Position numbers and translations under genes: made by a program
The notes under the pieces: generated by a model
Databases searched by the model: none
Told to the model about the DNA's origin: nothing
Seen by the model: only the letters and a program-made list of their open reading frames with translations
Source of the DNA: Flavobacterium fluviatile
GTDB lineage: Bacteria > Bacteroidota > Bacteroidia > Flavobacteriales > Flavobacteriaceae
Reading direction: 5' to 3'
Length of the DNA stretch: 64,000 nucleotides
Assembly (NCBI RefSeq): GCF_010645065.1
Contig: NZ_JAADZW010000002.1
Location: forward strand, 372,001-436,000
Shown: piece after piece, positions 25,237 through 33,430 of the stretch
Layout: each line of letters starts with the position of its first letter
Numbering within the stretch: the stretch's first letter is position 1

Positions 25237-26715
25237 TTATTGTCTGTCAATTACTTTTGATAAAACGGGTTGTTTTTCGTTCATGATTTTGGTTATGGTA
25301 TAATGCATCCAGACCAAACAAATAATAGAAAAAATCAGAATAAAAATCCATGAACTTGACCAGATTCCTGTCGCAGTTAATAAGTATCCGAAGATGATTG
25401 GTCCAAAGAAACCGCCCAAACCGCCAATCATGCCTACCATTCCGCCAACTACGCCAATTTCTGTCGGGAAATATTCCGGAATATGCTTGTAAACAGCTGC
25501 TTTTCCTATTCCCCATGAAATTCCAATTAAAATTACCAATATTAAGAAAACCCATATGTTTGCATCAAACTTGATTAAGGTAATTCCTTTTGCAATCAAT
25601 TCTTTTTTCTTTACAGTTTGGTTTTGCTGCACTACTACCTGCTGCCATGAAGTACTGGTTGGAAAAATAGTATTTTCAGAATTGTTTTCCTTTTTCTGTG
25701 CTATAAAGTAATCAGTTTCTCCAATTTTAATATTTTTGTCTGAAACTGAAGTTACGATTCCCTTTTTAGTTGACATAACTCCGGGACCTGCTGTAGTAAT
25801 TTCCATTTTTGGAATCATTAATAAAGCACTCAGAACAACAGAAGAACTCAATACCCAGTACATTACTTTTCTGGCTCCGTATTTATCTGATAAATAGCCT
25901 CCAAAAGCCCTGATCACACCTGATGGCAAACTAAACATAGTAGCAAACAGTCCTCCCATTACAAGGCTTGTCTGATAGACGTTCATAAAGTTTGGAAGCA
26001 GCCATTGTGAGTATGCTACAAAACATCCAAAAACTAAAAAATAGTATGCTCCAAAACGCCATACACGAGCTGATTTTAAAGAACCCAACATTTGTGAAAC
26101 TGATCTTGTATTGTTTTCTACTTTTTTGTTTTCAGTAAATATTAAAAAAGCAATACCTATTATTAGTAATGCTACTCCATAAATAACAGGAAGGATTTTC
26201 CAGCCATTTTGAGGGTCTTCTATAGAAAAATGATTTAATAATGAAGGAGCCAAAAAGGTAGTAATGGCAGCGCCTGCGTTCCCCATTCCGAAGATTCCTA
26301 ACGCGCGTCCCTGCCATTCTTTCGGATACCATACTGATGTAAATCCAATTCCAACGGCGAAACCTGTCCCTACCATTCCGAATAAAAAACTTAATACAGC
26401 AAACATCAAAAAGCTATCAGCAAAAGGTAGTAAGAATAATGGAATCGAACAAAGCAGCAGTAATAATGCAAATACATATTTACCTCCAAATTTATCCGTC
26501 ATGATACCTATTGGCAGACGCATCACAGAACCGGTAAGAATAGGTATCCCAAGTAGCCATCCTACCTGAACAACGCTCCAGTTAAAGATGCCGTTATCGA
26601 CTAAAAAGGTTACTAAAACTCCATTTAGGGTCCAGCATGCAAAGCACACTGTAAATGCCAATGTGTTTAAAAATAATATTTTGTGCGATTGCGATAGTGA
26701 ATGTGTATTTGTCAT
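25237..26715 (-). CDS. narK: NarK-family nitrate/nitrite transporter with periplasmic insert
   Basis: A 492-residue major-facilitator nitrate/nitrite transporter. The two nitrate signatures are visible (GIFGMGNAGAA, about 140-150, and GMIGGLGGFFGP near the C terminus), and MFS motif A is seen as GIMTDKFGGK and GGYLSDKYGARK. Between the ninth and tenth helices is an unusual soluble insert of about 80 residues (about 303-385) that, by topology, faces the periplasm. Its end, VVVQQNQTVKKKELIAKG, resembles a biotinyl-lipoyl-like turn. It duplicates the function of the ABC importer. TACGTA-type operators lie upstream. Confidence 0.92.
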   Translation of the reverse strand: MTNTHSLSQSHKILFLNTLAFTVCFACWTLNGVLVTFLVDNGIFNWSVVQVGWLLGIPILTGSVMRLPIGIMTDKFGGKYVFALLLLLCSIPLFLLPFADSFLMFAVLSFLFGMVGTGFAVGIGFTSVWYPKEWQGRALGIFGMGNAGAAITTFLAPSLLNHFSIEDPQNGWKILPVIYGVALLIIGIAFLIFTENKKVENNTRSVSQMLGSLKSARVWRFGAYYFLVFGCFVAYSQWLLPNFMNVYQTSLVMGGLFATMFSLPSGVIRAFGGYLSDKYGARKVMYWVLSSSVVLSALLMIPKMEITTAGPGVMSTKKGIVTSVSDKNIKIGETDYFIAQKKENNSENTIFPTSTSWQQVVVQQNQTVKKKELIAKGITLIKFDANIWVFLILVILIGISWGIGKAAVYKHIPEYFPTEIGVVGGMVGMIGGLGGFFGPIIFGYLLTATGIWSSSWIFILIFSIICLVWMHYTITKIMNEKQPVLSKVIDRQ

Positions 26716-26741
26716 TGTACTTATATTTTTTTTGGTAAAAA

Positions 26742-26757
26742 TAAGTACTATAACGTA
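26742..26757 (-). promoter_or_regulatory. TACGTA-type operator next to narK
   Basis: TAAGTA-CTAT-AACGTA, read on the plus strand, matches the regulon palindrome with two mismatches. It ends 27 bases before the narK ATG and touches a weak -7-like box TATTTTTA (26743-26736, minus), as the operator touches the -7 box at 16433-16458. Confidence 0.5.
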
Positions 26758-26760
26758 GTT

Positions 26761-26785
26761 AAAAGCTGCGTTTTCGCAGTTTTTT
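26761..26785 (-). terminator. Hairpin between response-regulator and narK genes
   Basis: CTGCG-TTTT-CGCAG flanked by A and T runs. On the minus strand it would end the regulator transcript. It sits between two TACGTA-type sites. Confidence 0.65.
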
Positions 26786-26794
26786 AAATATATT

Positions 26795-26810
26795 TACGTA
26801 ATTATACGTA
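26795..26810. promoter_or_regulatory. Perfect TACGTA-ATTA-TACGTA operator upstream of narK
   Basis: An exact full palindrome of the regulon motif, centred about 87 bases before the narK ATG and 7 bases after the stop of the regulator gene. It matches the 15231-15246 site in all 12 defined positions, with a different spacer. Confidence 0.75.
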
Positions 26811-26816
26811 GATTTA

Positions 26817-27476
26817 TTAAAGTAAAGAATATTCAGCGGCTTTGTTGGATAGTTCCATTAAGTTTTTGACTTTCAATTTTTTCATTAAATTAAAACGATG
26901 TACCTCTGCAGTACGTTTACTTATATCTAAAGCTTCTGCAATTTCTTTATTACCTTTTCCGGATAATAATAGGGTTAAAATTTCTTTCTCTCTTTTGGTG
27001 ATCATCATTTCGTCGCCCAAATTTTGTTTCGGTTCTGCTGAAAGTGACGAACTTGTTAACTGACCTATCAAAATTGAAGAAATGTCACCGCTGAAATATT
27101 TTCCTCCATTGGCGACAGTATGCAAGGCTTTCAGGAATTCATCTTTGCTGGATCCTTTCAGTAAATACCCGTCTGCGCCAGCTTTTATGGATTTTAACAC
27201 ATACTCTTCCGATTCATGCATCGAAAGCATAATAATTTTTACAGCATTATTATCACTTCTAAGTTTTTCTACTACTTCGATACCGGTTAAGTTGGGCATG
27301 CGAATATCTACTATAAGTAAATCCGGTTTATTTGCGGCGACAACTTCAAGTGCATCGGCACCATCAATTGCTTCTCCAACAACCTCTATGTTTGCTTCAT
27401 TTTCAAGTAAAGATTTGATTCCATCTCTTACAAAAACATGGTCGTCTGCTAGTACAACCCGAATAATATCCGCCAT
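26817..27476 (-). CDS. NarL/FixJ-family response regulator
   Basis: A 219-residue LuxR-type response regulator. The receiver domain (1-120) has the acidic pair in LADDHVFVRDG, the phospho-acceptor Asp in LLIVDIRMPNLTG (about 56) and the conserved Lys in LLKGSSKDE. The GerE/LuxR helix-turn-helix (about 150-215) has TKREKEILTLLLSGKGNKEIA. Next to narK, it is probably the partner of the NarX-like kinase at 52-1872, although no kinase adjoins it. Two TACGTA half-sites lie upstream at 27504 and 27536, not in the N4 arrangement. Confidence 0.92.
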   Translation of the reverse strand: MADIIRVVLADDHVFVRDGIKSLLENEANIEVVGEAIDGADALEVVAANKPDLLIVDIRMPNLTGIEVVEKLRSDNNAVKIIMLSMHESEEYVLKSIKAGADGYLLKGSSKDEFLKALHTVANGGKYFSGDISSILIGQLTSSSLSAEPKQNLGDEMMITKREKEILTLLLSGKGNKEIAEALDISKRTAEVHRFNLMKKLKVKNLMELSNKAAEYSLL

Positions 27477-27503
27477 ATTCTACTTAATTTTATTCTAAAC
27501 TTT

Positions 27504-27541
27504 TACGTATATTCATCTAAAACGAATCGCTAAGATACGTA
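27504..27541. promoter_or_regulatory. Two TACGTA half-sites before response-regulator gene
   Basis: TACGTA at 27504-27509 and 27536-27541, with starts 32 bases apart, about three helical turns. Neither forms the N4 palindrome, so they may be weak or single-site contacts, or chance. Confidence 0.35.
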
Positions 27542-27587
27542 ATTTTTAAATTAAGAAACTAGTTAATTGTAAAAAAGGATATGAATG

Positions 27588-27616
27588 AAAAAGCCAATAC
27601 TTCAAAAGCATCGGCT
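27588..27616 (-). terminator. Terminator after U32 gene
   Basis: On the minus strand AAGCCGATGCTT and AAGTATTGGCTT pair with G-U wobbles, followed by TTT, directly after the stop at 27623. Confidence 0.7.
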
Positions 27617-27622
27617 TATATT

Positions 27623-29491
27623 TTAATGAAAATGATCTTCTTCAATTTCAAATTCGGCATCTTTTTCCCAGATTTCCATTTCGCAGGGCTTGCAGTTGAA
27701 TTTTAATTTGTATTCTAACTCTCCCTGTTTCAGTACTAAAGGTTCTTTGATTTTAACACCAACAATGTCTTTTTGATGAATCGGGCATTTTTTTAATTCG
27801 TATTTAATGCAATATTTCGTTGTCATTACACGGGATTTTCCAGGATCCCATTGCAGTTCGAATGCTTTTTCGATTTCGGTAACACCATGTCGTTCGTAGA
27901 ATTTACGGGCGGTTTTGTTTGAAACGTTGTACATGAAATCCAGTTTAGTTTCCGGATAAGGGTGTGACGTTTTTACCAATTGGTGCTCTTCGCGTTTGTA
28001 GTTTGCCAGACGAATTTCTGATAATTGCTCGAAAACATTTCTTCGCATTTCATTGATTTTTGAAATAGGAAGGAACCAGTTTTGAGAGAACATCACATTA
28101 ATTACATCAGCGCTGTAAGGTGTGAAACCAGTTTTTGCCAATTGAACTTTAATGTTTTCTTCGATCGATTCACCGGTTTTAGTAGGCTCTTTTGCGTGCT
28201 CTAATTTTACGGTGCTTACGTTTCCGTCTTCGTCAGTTGCGATTAACTCAAAACCATTTTCGTTTTCGGTAAGTAATAAATTAGTTCCAATTTTACGGAT
28301 CGCACTATCTTCTCTTTCAACAATTTTGATGAAAGCAGTATCGTTATTACGGTAAATGAAAGTTCCGTCTTTGATTTCTTTTAAAACGTTTGGATATACT
28401 TTTCCGTTCTCGGCTTTGTTTACATAAATTCCGTCAGCTTCGTTGTTTTCGTTGATGAAACAAAGTCCGTCACCGTTGTTTAATAATTCGCCGTTTTCGA
28501 TTTCGTAAGCATCTCCGATGGTACGGATTAATTTACCAATATATTGTCCTTTTGATTTTGGACTTTCCCAGGAACCAATACTAGCATGTCTGTCGTTTAC
28601 AAAATAGTCGGTATAACCGCGGTTGAACGTTCTGTTTAAAGTAGAATCGAAAGTATAGGTGCATTTTCCGGAAGAAGCTTTGATGTATTTATCGCTTCCT
28701 TCTAAATAACTGTCTAATTTTTGACGTAAATAAGAAACATTATTTTTAACGTAAGCCACATCTTTTAAACGTCCTTCGATTTTGAAAGAAACGATTCCCG
28801 CTTCAATCAAATTCGGAATCTGATCTGAAACATCCAAATCTTTAATCGAAAGCAAGTGACTGTTTCGGATTAAAGTATCTCCGTTTCCGTCAATCAGGTT
28901 GTATGGTAAACGGCAGTTTTGAGCACAGGAACCACGATTGGCGCTGCGTTCTCCGTTTGCCACACTCATATAACAGTTTCCGCTGAAGGATACACATAAT
29001 GCTCCGGTTACAAAAAACTCCAGTTCAACATCAGCATGATCGTAGATTTCTTTAATTTGATGCAGGTTCAGTTCACGTGCTAAAACCACCCGTTTGATTC
29101 CGGCATCTTTAAGGAATTTTATTTTGTCTTTGTCACGATTATTGGCCTGAGTACTCGCGTGAAGTACGATAGGAGGCAAGTCCATTTCCATAATCGCCAT
29201 ATCCTGAATGATCAATGCATCGACACCAATATCATATAATTCCCAAATCATGGCGCGGCACGTTTCTAATTCGTTATCGTATAAAATGGTATTGATAACG
29301 ACAAAAACCTGAGCGTTAAATAAGTGCGCATATTTTACTAAAGCAGCAACATCTTCGATCGAGTTGTTGGCATTAGATCGGGCACCAAATTGCGGAGCAC
29401 CAATATATACAGCATCAGCACCGCTGTTAATAGCTGCCATTCCGCCGATTAAATCTCTTGCTGGAGCTAATATCTCTATTTTCTTCTTCAT
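27623..29491 (-). CDS. Peptidase-U32-family protein, RlhA-like
   Basis: A 622-residue U32 protein. The family signature ELEFFVTGALCVSFSGNCYMS (about 169-189) with its cysteines and RGSCAQNCRLPY are visible. An (alpha/beta)8-like N-terminal half begins KIEILAPARDLIGGMAA, and a C-terminal Cys-rich end has CIKYELKKCPIHQ and FNCKPCEMEIW. In E. coli the long relatives RlhA and TrhP hydroxylate 23S rRNA or tRNA uridines rather than cutting proteins; length and C terminus favour that role here. A start at 29521 is possible, but 29491 (MKKKIEILAPA) gives the family's usual N terminus. Confidence 0.9.
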   Translation of the reverse strand: MKKKIEILAPARDLIGGMAAINSGADAVYIGAPQFGARSNANNSIEDVAALVKYAHLFNAQVFVVINTILYDNELETCRAMIWELYDIGVDALIIQDMAIMEMDLPPIVLHASTQANNRDKDKIKFLKDAGIKRVVLARELNLHQIKEIYDHADVELEFFVTGALCVSFSGNCYMSVANGERSANRGSCAQNCRLPYNLIDGNGDTLIRNSHLLSIKDLDVSDQIPNLIEAGIVSFKIEGRLKDVAYVKNNVSYLRQKLDSYLEGSDKYIKASSGKCTYTFDSTLNRTFNRGYTDYFVNDRHASIGSWESPKSKGQYIGKLIRTIGDAYEIENGELLNNGDGLCFINENNEADGIYVNKAENGKVYPNVLKEIKDGTFIYRNNDTAFIKIVEREDSAIRKIGTNLLLTENENGFELIATDEDGNVSTVKLEHAKEPTKTGESIEENIKVQLAKTGFTPYSADVINVMFSQNWFLPISKINEMRRNVFEQLSEIRLANYKREEHQLVKTSHPYPETKLDFMYNVSNKTARKFYERHGVTEIEKAFELQWDPGKSRVMTTKYCIKYELKKCPIHQKDIVGVKIKEPLVLKQGELEYKLKFNCKPCEMEIWEKDAEFEIEEDHFH

Positions 29492-29618
29492 TTCTAAAAC
29501 TTTAGCTTTTGTGGTATTCACGAAAAAAAGTGTGCAAAGGTCTTATAAAATATTTGAGTTTGCTAAAGATGAAGCGATTTTTTTGAAATTGTTAACTTAA
29601 TAGGTGTTGTGAATCATA

Positions 29619-30881
29619 TTAATTTTCTTCTTCTGGCGAAATTTCTTCTTCATCTATAGTATTAGATGTTGTAGTATTATTTTTTTTGTTTGATAAAAGT
29701 TGTCCGCAAAATAAAAAGTAAATAGAGAAAAGACTTATAACATATTTCGATTGTAAAATATTGAATACATACAAATAAGGTATTGAAAATAAAATCAAAA
29801 TAATAAATGCATTTTTAATTTCATTCAAATAGCTCTTAAAATCTTCTTTTAAATCTTTAATATTAAATAGTGAGATTAAGAAAAGGATTGATATTCCGAA
29901 CGCTAATGGAGAAATTAAACAAAACGTTAATCGACGTGTGTAATTTTGAAATTCAATAATTTGGAAATCCCAAATACTATACGAAATAGCCAAGATAGTG
30001 ACGATTAAAAAAGAAATTGAAAACACCTTTTTTAGACTGTTTTGGAATTTTTCATAAAAATTAGAAATTTTTATATAAGTAATAGAAATATTTTCTATTT
30101 CATTATTAAAAATTGTAAATAAATCTCCTTTTATTCTTTTTCTATAAATGAAGTTATTTTTTGATGATGAATGCAATATTATATGAGGATCATTATCTGA
30201 AATAGCTTTTCGAATCTCTTTTATTTTTCTTGAATCCTCTTTCGTTGTTAACTTGTAAAATTTGTAAGTTTCTTGAAGAGTTATTGCTTCAATTTTACTT
30301 TCTTTATCATAAGATATTACATGTAATTTACCTGTAAAAAGTTCCTCCGTTTTAGTTTTAATATCAACTTTGGTATAATAAATATCTTTAAAGGAATGAG
30401 AAATGTTATTTTGTTTATTTGATTTGGTTAAATAATTCCAACCGTTTTGAAATTTTAAAATTGAAAAACGTTTCTCTAGACCTAGATAAAAAATTATCCT
30501 GTTGATAAAATACCCTAAACCAATAGAAAAAGAATAAATAGCTATTAAAATATTGATTGTGTAGATTATGCGTGATTCAGAAACAAATATTGTAGGTAGT
30601 TTGTTTTCATAAATACATATAAATGTATCAGTTATATCCTCTATTTTTAATCCAAATTCAATTTTAATTGATAAAGAATTGTTTAAAGAATGTATAGAAA
30701 AACAGAAAAGAACAAGCATTAATATACTCGTTAACATATTCCATAATAAACGTTCGAAAGCATTCCCTGATTCAAAATGGTTATTAAATTCTCCTGAAAA
30801 GAAAGCTCTTCTGAATAAAATTCCAGGAAATAAAAATACCATTATGTAAATAATGGTACTGAAAGCGATATTTATGTTCAC
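29619..30881 (-). CDS. Uncharacterised multi-pass membrane protein, AT-rich
   Basis: A 420-residue protein I cannot name. About six to seven membrane helices are seen: N-terminal (8-25, FLFPGILFRR), about 45-66, about 108-135, then a soluble middle (about 150-275), and a C-terminal group from about 288 to 400, ending in an acidic tail. The middle holds a beta-rich stretch (LFTGKLHVISYDKES, AITLQETYKFYKL) of the kind found in small SH3-like domains of DUF6338-type membrane proteins (tentative). Both it and the 85-residue gene 6 bases upstream are much richer in A and T than their neighbours, suggesting transfer. Confidence 0.7.
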   Translation of the reverse strand: MNINIAFSTIIYIMVFLFPGILFRRAFFSGEFNNHFESGNAFERLLWNMLTSILMLVLFCFSIHSLNNSLSIKIEFGLKIEDITDTFICIYENKLPTIFVSESRIIYTINILIAIYSFSIGLGYFINRIIFYLGLEKRFSILKFQNGWNYLTKSNKQNNISHSFKDIYYTKVDIKTKTEELFTGKLHVISYDKESKIEAITLQETYKFYKLTTKEDSRKIKEIRKAISDNDPHIILHSSSKNNFIYRKRIKGDLFTIFNNEIENISITYIKISNFYEKFQNSLKKVFSISFLIVTILAISYSIWDFQIIEFQNYTRRLTFCLISPLAFGISILFLISLFNIKDLKEDFKSYLNEIKNAFIILILFSIPYLYVFNILQSKYVISLFSIYFLFCGQLLSNKKNNTTTSNTIDEEEISPEEEN

Positions 30882-30887
30882 TAATTA

Positions 30888-31145
30888 TTAAATTGAGATA
30901 GTAATGTTTTTACCATTTAATGTAACGTCTTTGGAAATTGAATCTTTCATTACTTCATCTATTGCCTTTTGGAATTTAACTTTATCTTCAGGACGTTCAA
31001 GTAATTTTTCTAGATTTTCGTCATCACTTTTGATTATTAATTCATTGATAGTTTTAACTTGATTAAAAATCAACTTCAAAACGAAAAACATTTTAGTTGG
31101 TAAATCAAATATATTAGTCATAGCAATATCAATTATTTTTGTCAA
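30888..31145 (-). CDS. Small uncharacterised protein paired with membrane gene
   Basis: An 85-residue protein, unknown. Mostly helical with an amphipathic N-terminal half (IFDLPTKMFFVLKLIFNQV), a charged centre (DDENLEKLLERPEDKVKFQKAIDEV) and a short beta end (KDVTLNGKNITISI). It ends 6 bases before the 420-residue membrane protein gene, so the two are surely co-expressed. Strong A+T bias. It could be a cytosolic partner or regulator of the membrane protein. Confidence 0.6.
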   Translation of the reverse strand: MTKIIDIAMTNIFDLPTKMFFVLKLIFNQVKTINELIIKSDDENLEKLLERPEDKVKFQKAIDEVMKDSISKDVTLNGKNITISI

Positions 31146-31288
31146 ATATATAATATCTAATTCATAAACAAATAAAAATATAAGTTAAATCTTTATTCAT
31201 TATAAATAAATTAGTTTTAAATATTTTTATTCTTAAAATATTATTTAGGGTAAAGTATTCGTTAATATTTATATTTTTAGATTGCAGA

Positions 31289-31321
31289 AAAAAAACCACC
31301 CAATCCTAAGACCAGGCAGTT
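31289..31321 (-). terminator. Terminator after DUF2383 gene
   Basis: On the minus strand AACTGCC pairs with GGGTGGTT (G-U allowed), followed by a long T run. It lies just below the stop of the 31352 gene. Confidence 0.6.
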
Positions 31322-31351
31322 CTCAAAAAAAAGCATGAATCGATCGATCGA

Positions 31352-31807
31352 TTAATTGGCTTTCATTTTAATTTGTGATAGGGTATTTTGAATACTGTTC
31401 AATTGTTTTGAAACAACCGAAATTTGATTGTATTCTAAATGATTGTCTTCCAGAGCCATTTTGTATTTTTCGATAGCCGCTTCTTCTCCTGTTACACAAG
31501 CGTTGATTATTGCTTCGGTATCACCACCTGTAAAAGATGATTTGATATCAATCCATGTTCTGTGTAAGGCTCCTAGTGGACCTCCGCCTGAAGTGTCTGT
31601 TGATTTTCCGAGTTTGTTGATTTCATCCTGCAGTTCTACAATAAATAAAGCTCTTTCACGGGCATATTCAAGAAAATCTGTTTTCATTGCAGGATTTTCT
31701 ACATGCTCGGCTGCATTGGTGTAACCTAGTTTTCCATCTTCCAGAATCGAAATTAATCCTTCTAAAGTTTTAACTGCTTCTTTTGTGGTTTCATCTGTAT
31801 GTATCAT
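31352..31807 (-). CDS. PA2169-like four-helix-bundle protein (DUF2383)
   Basis: A 151-residue DUF2383 protein of the ferritin-like PA2169 family, all helical: TLEGLISILEDGKLGYTNAAEHV, then LEYARERALFIVELQDEI, GALHRTWIDIKSSFTGGD, INACVTGEEAAIEKY. The glutamates and histidines could bind metal, but a stress-related function is only inferred from the family. Single-gene unit. Confidence 0.9.
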   Translation of the reverse strand: MIHTDETTKEAVKTLEGLISILEDGKLGYTNAAEHVENPAMKTDFLEYARERALFIVELQDEINKLGKSTDTSGGGPLGALHRTWIDIKSSFTGGDTEAIINACVTGEEAAIEKYKMALEDNHLEYNQISVVSKQLNSIQNTLSQIKMKAN

Positions 31808-32169
31808 GATGTATAATTTTTAAAATTTATATATTACAAAGATGAAACTAATTAACGTGCTCTTTTTTACAGGATTATATTCTGATTTTTATAATATTAT
31901 GGAATGGGAATTTTGAAACTGTTTTTTTTGCTCTCGCAGATTTAATGGATTTTTTTCTTTTGAAAATGAATCTTCTCGTATACCGTTTGCGTGAGGGATT
32001 GAGGCGGTATCCTTTTATGGAGCGAAGCTGAATAAAAGATATAGCCGAAAGCCCGACCCGCCTTTTTTCGGCGGGACACGCCCAAAATACTCACATAAAA
32101 AAACAGCTTAAAGTATAAAAGTGATGAAACTTTTGAACCTTAAGCCGTTTTATAAAACTTAGAATAGCG
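31808..32169. other. Gene-free gap with element A copy 2
   Basis: No gene seen. The centre is filled by a dispersed element, and the ends are AT-rich. It separates two minus-strand genes. Confidence 0.65.
31981..32090 (-). repeat. Dispersed intergenic element A, copy 2 (opposite strand)
   Basis: Read on the minus strand it begins GGGCGTGTCCCGCC and ends ATCCCTCACGCAAACGG, as copy 1 at 1931-2035 does. Internal hairpins: CCCGCC/GGCGGG and ATCCTTTTA/TAAAAGAT. The hairpins and conserved ends suggest a structured RNA or miniature element. Confidence 0.65.
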
Positions 32170-33360
32170 TTATGCTGTCAAAGCTTCTTTGATTCTGCGT
32201 AAAGCTTCTGTTAAAATATCATTGCTGGTTGCATAAGAGAAACGGATACAGTTTGGATTTCCGAAAGCGTCTCCCGTTACTGTTGCTACGTTTGCTTCTG
32301 CTAAAAGATACATAGAAACGTCGTTTGCATCTTTAATTTCATGTCCTTTTAATGTTTTTCCGAAGAAAGAAGAAACGTCCGGGAATACGTAGAATGCACC
32401 TTCCGGAACGTTGATTTTTACACCTGGAATCTCTTTTAATAATCCAACCACTAAATCTCTGCGTCCGTGGAAAGCCTGAACCATTTCGTTTAATACGCTT
32501 GGATCTGCATCTACAGCTGTAATTGTAGCTCTTTGTGCCACAGAATTTGCTCCGGATGTTACTTGTCCCTGAATTTTTGTACACGCTTTTGCGATGAATT
32601 CCGGCGCTCCGATGTAACCGATTCTGTATCCTGTCATGGCAAATGCTTTTGCAACTCCGTTTACAGTAATTGTTTTTTCTAACATTCCCGGAATAGAACC
32701 GATACTGCAGAAAGTTCCAGAGAAATTGATGTGCTCATAGATTTCGTCAGCAACTACGTAAATATTTGGGTGTTTTTCCAACACTTTTGCTAAAGCTGTT
32801 AATTCTTCTCTGCTGTAAACAGATCCTGAAGGATTACATGGAGAAGAGAACCACATCATTTTTGTCTTTGGTGTAATTGCGGCTTCTAGTTGCTCAGGAG
32901 TAATTTTGAAATCTGTTTCTACAGAAGTCGGAACTTCAACAGGTACTCCGCCAGAAAGTTTTACGATTTCGAAATAAGAAACCCAGTAAGGCGCAGGAAG
33001 GATAACTTCGTCACCGTCGTTTAACATTACCTGAGCAATGTTGTATAAAGATTGTTTTGCTCCTGTAGAAACTACGATTTGAGAAGGTTTGTAGTCTAAA
33101 CCATTGTCTCTTTTGAATTTTCTGCAGATAGATTCTTTTAGATCCTGGTATCCGTCAACAGGAGAATATGTGCTGTAGTTGTCGTCAATTGCTTTTTTGG
33201 CAGCTTCTTTGATAAAGTCAGGCGTATTAAAATCAGGCTCGCCTAAACTTAAACTGATAATGTCTTTTCCTTGTGCTTTTAGTTCACGGGCTAATGCAGC
33301 CATTGCTAAAGTCTGCGAAGTAGCTAAATTGTTAATTCTGTCTGAAAGAATATGGTTCAT
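32170..33360 (-). CDS. PLP-dependent aminotransferase (aspartate aminotransferase type)
   Basis: A 396-residue class I/II aminotransferase: SLGEPDFNTPDFI near 38-50, YSTYSPVDGYQDLKESI, GAKQSLYN, WFSSPCNPSGSVY, DEIYEHI, and the PLP lysine in NGVAKAFAMTGYRIGY (about 239). The family is AspAT Ib, which makes aspartate from oxaloacetate and glutamate, with possible broader amino-acid range. No operon partner. Confidence 0.93.
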   Translation of the reverse strand: MNHILSDRINNLATSQTLAMAALARELKAQGKDIISLSLGEPDFNTPDFIKEAAKKAIDDNYSTYSPVDGYQDLKESICRKFKRDNGLDYKPSQIVVSTGAKQSLYNIAQVMLNDGDEVILPAPYWVSYFEIVKLSGGVPVEVPTSVETDFKITPEQLEAAITPKTKMMWFSSPCNPSGSVYSREELTALAKVLEKHPNIYVVADEIYEHINFSGTFCSIGSIPGMLEKTITVNGVAKAFAMTGYRIGYIGAPEFIAKACTKIQGQVTSGANSVAQRATITAVDADPSVLNEMVQAFHGRRDLVVGLLKEIPGVKINVPEGAFYVFPDVSSFFGKTLKGHEIKDANDVSMYLLAEANVATVTGDAFGNPNCIRFSYATSNDILTEALRRIKEALTA

Positions 33361-33430
33361 TATAAAAAAATTTAATTACTCTTAATTTGCTGTTTTATTA
33401 AGAGAGGTTATTATTAATAGATTTTTAATT

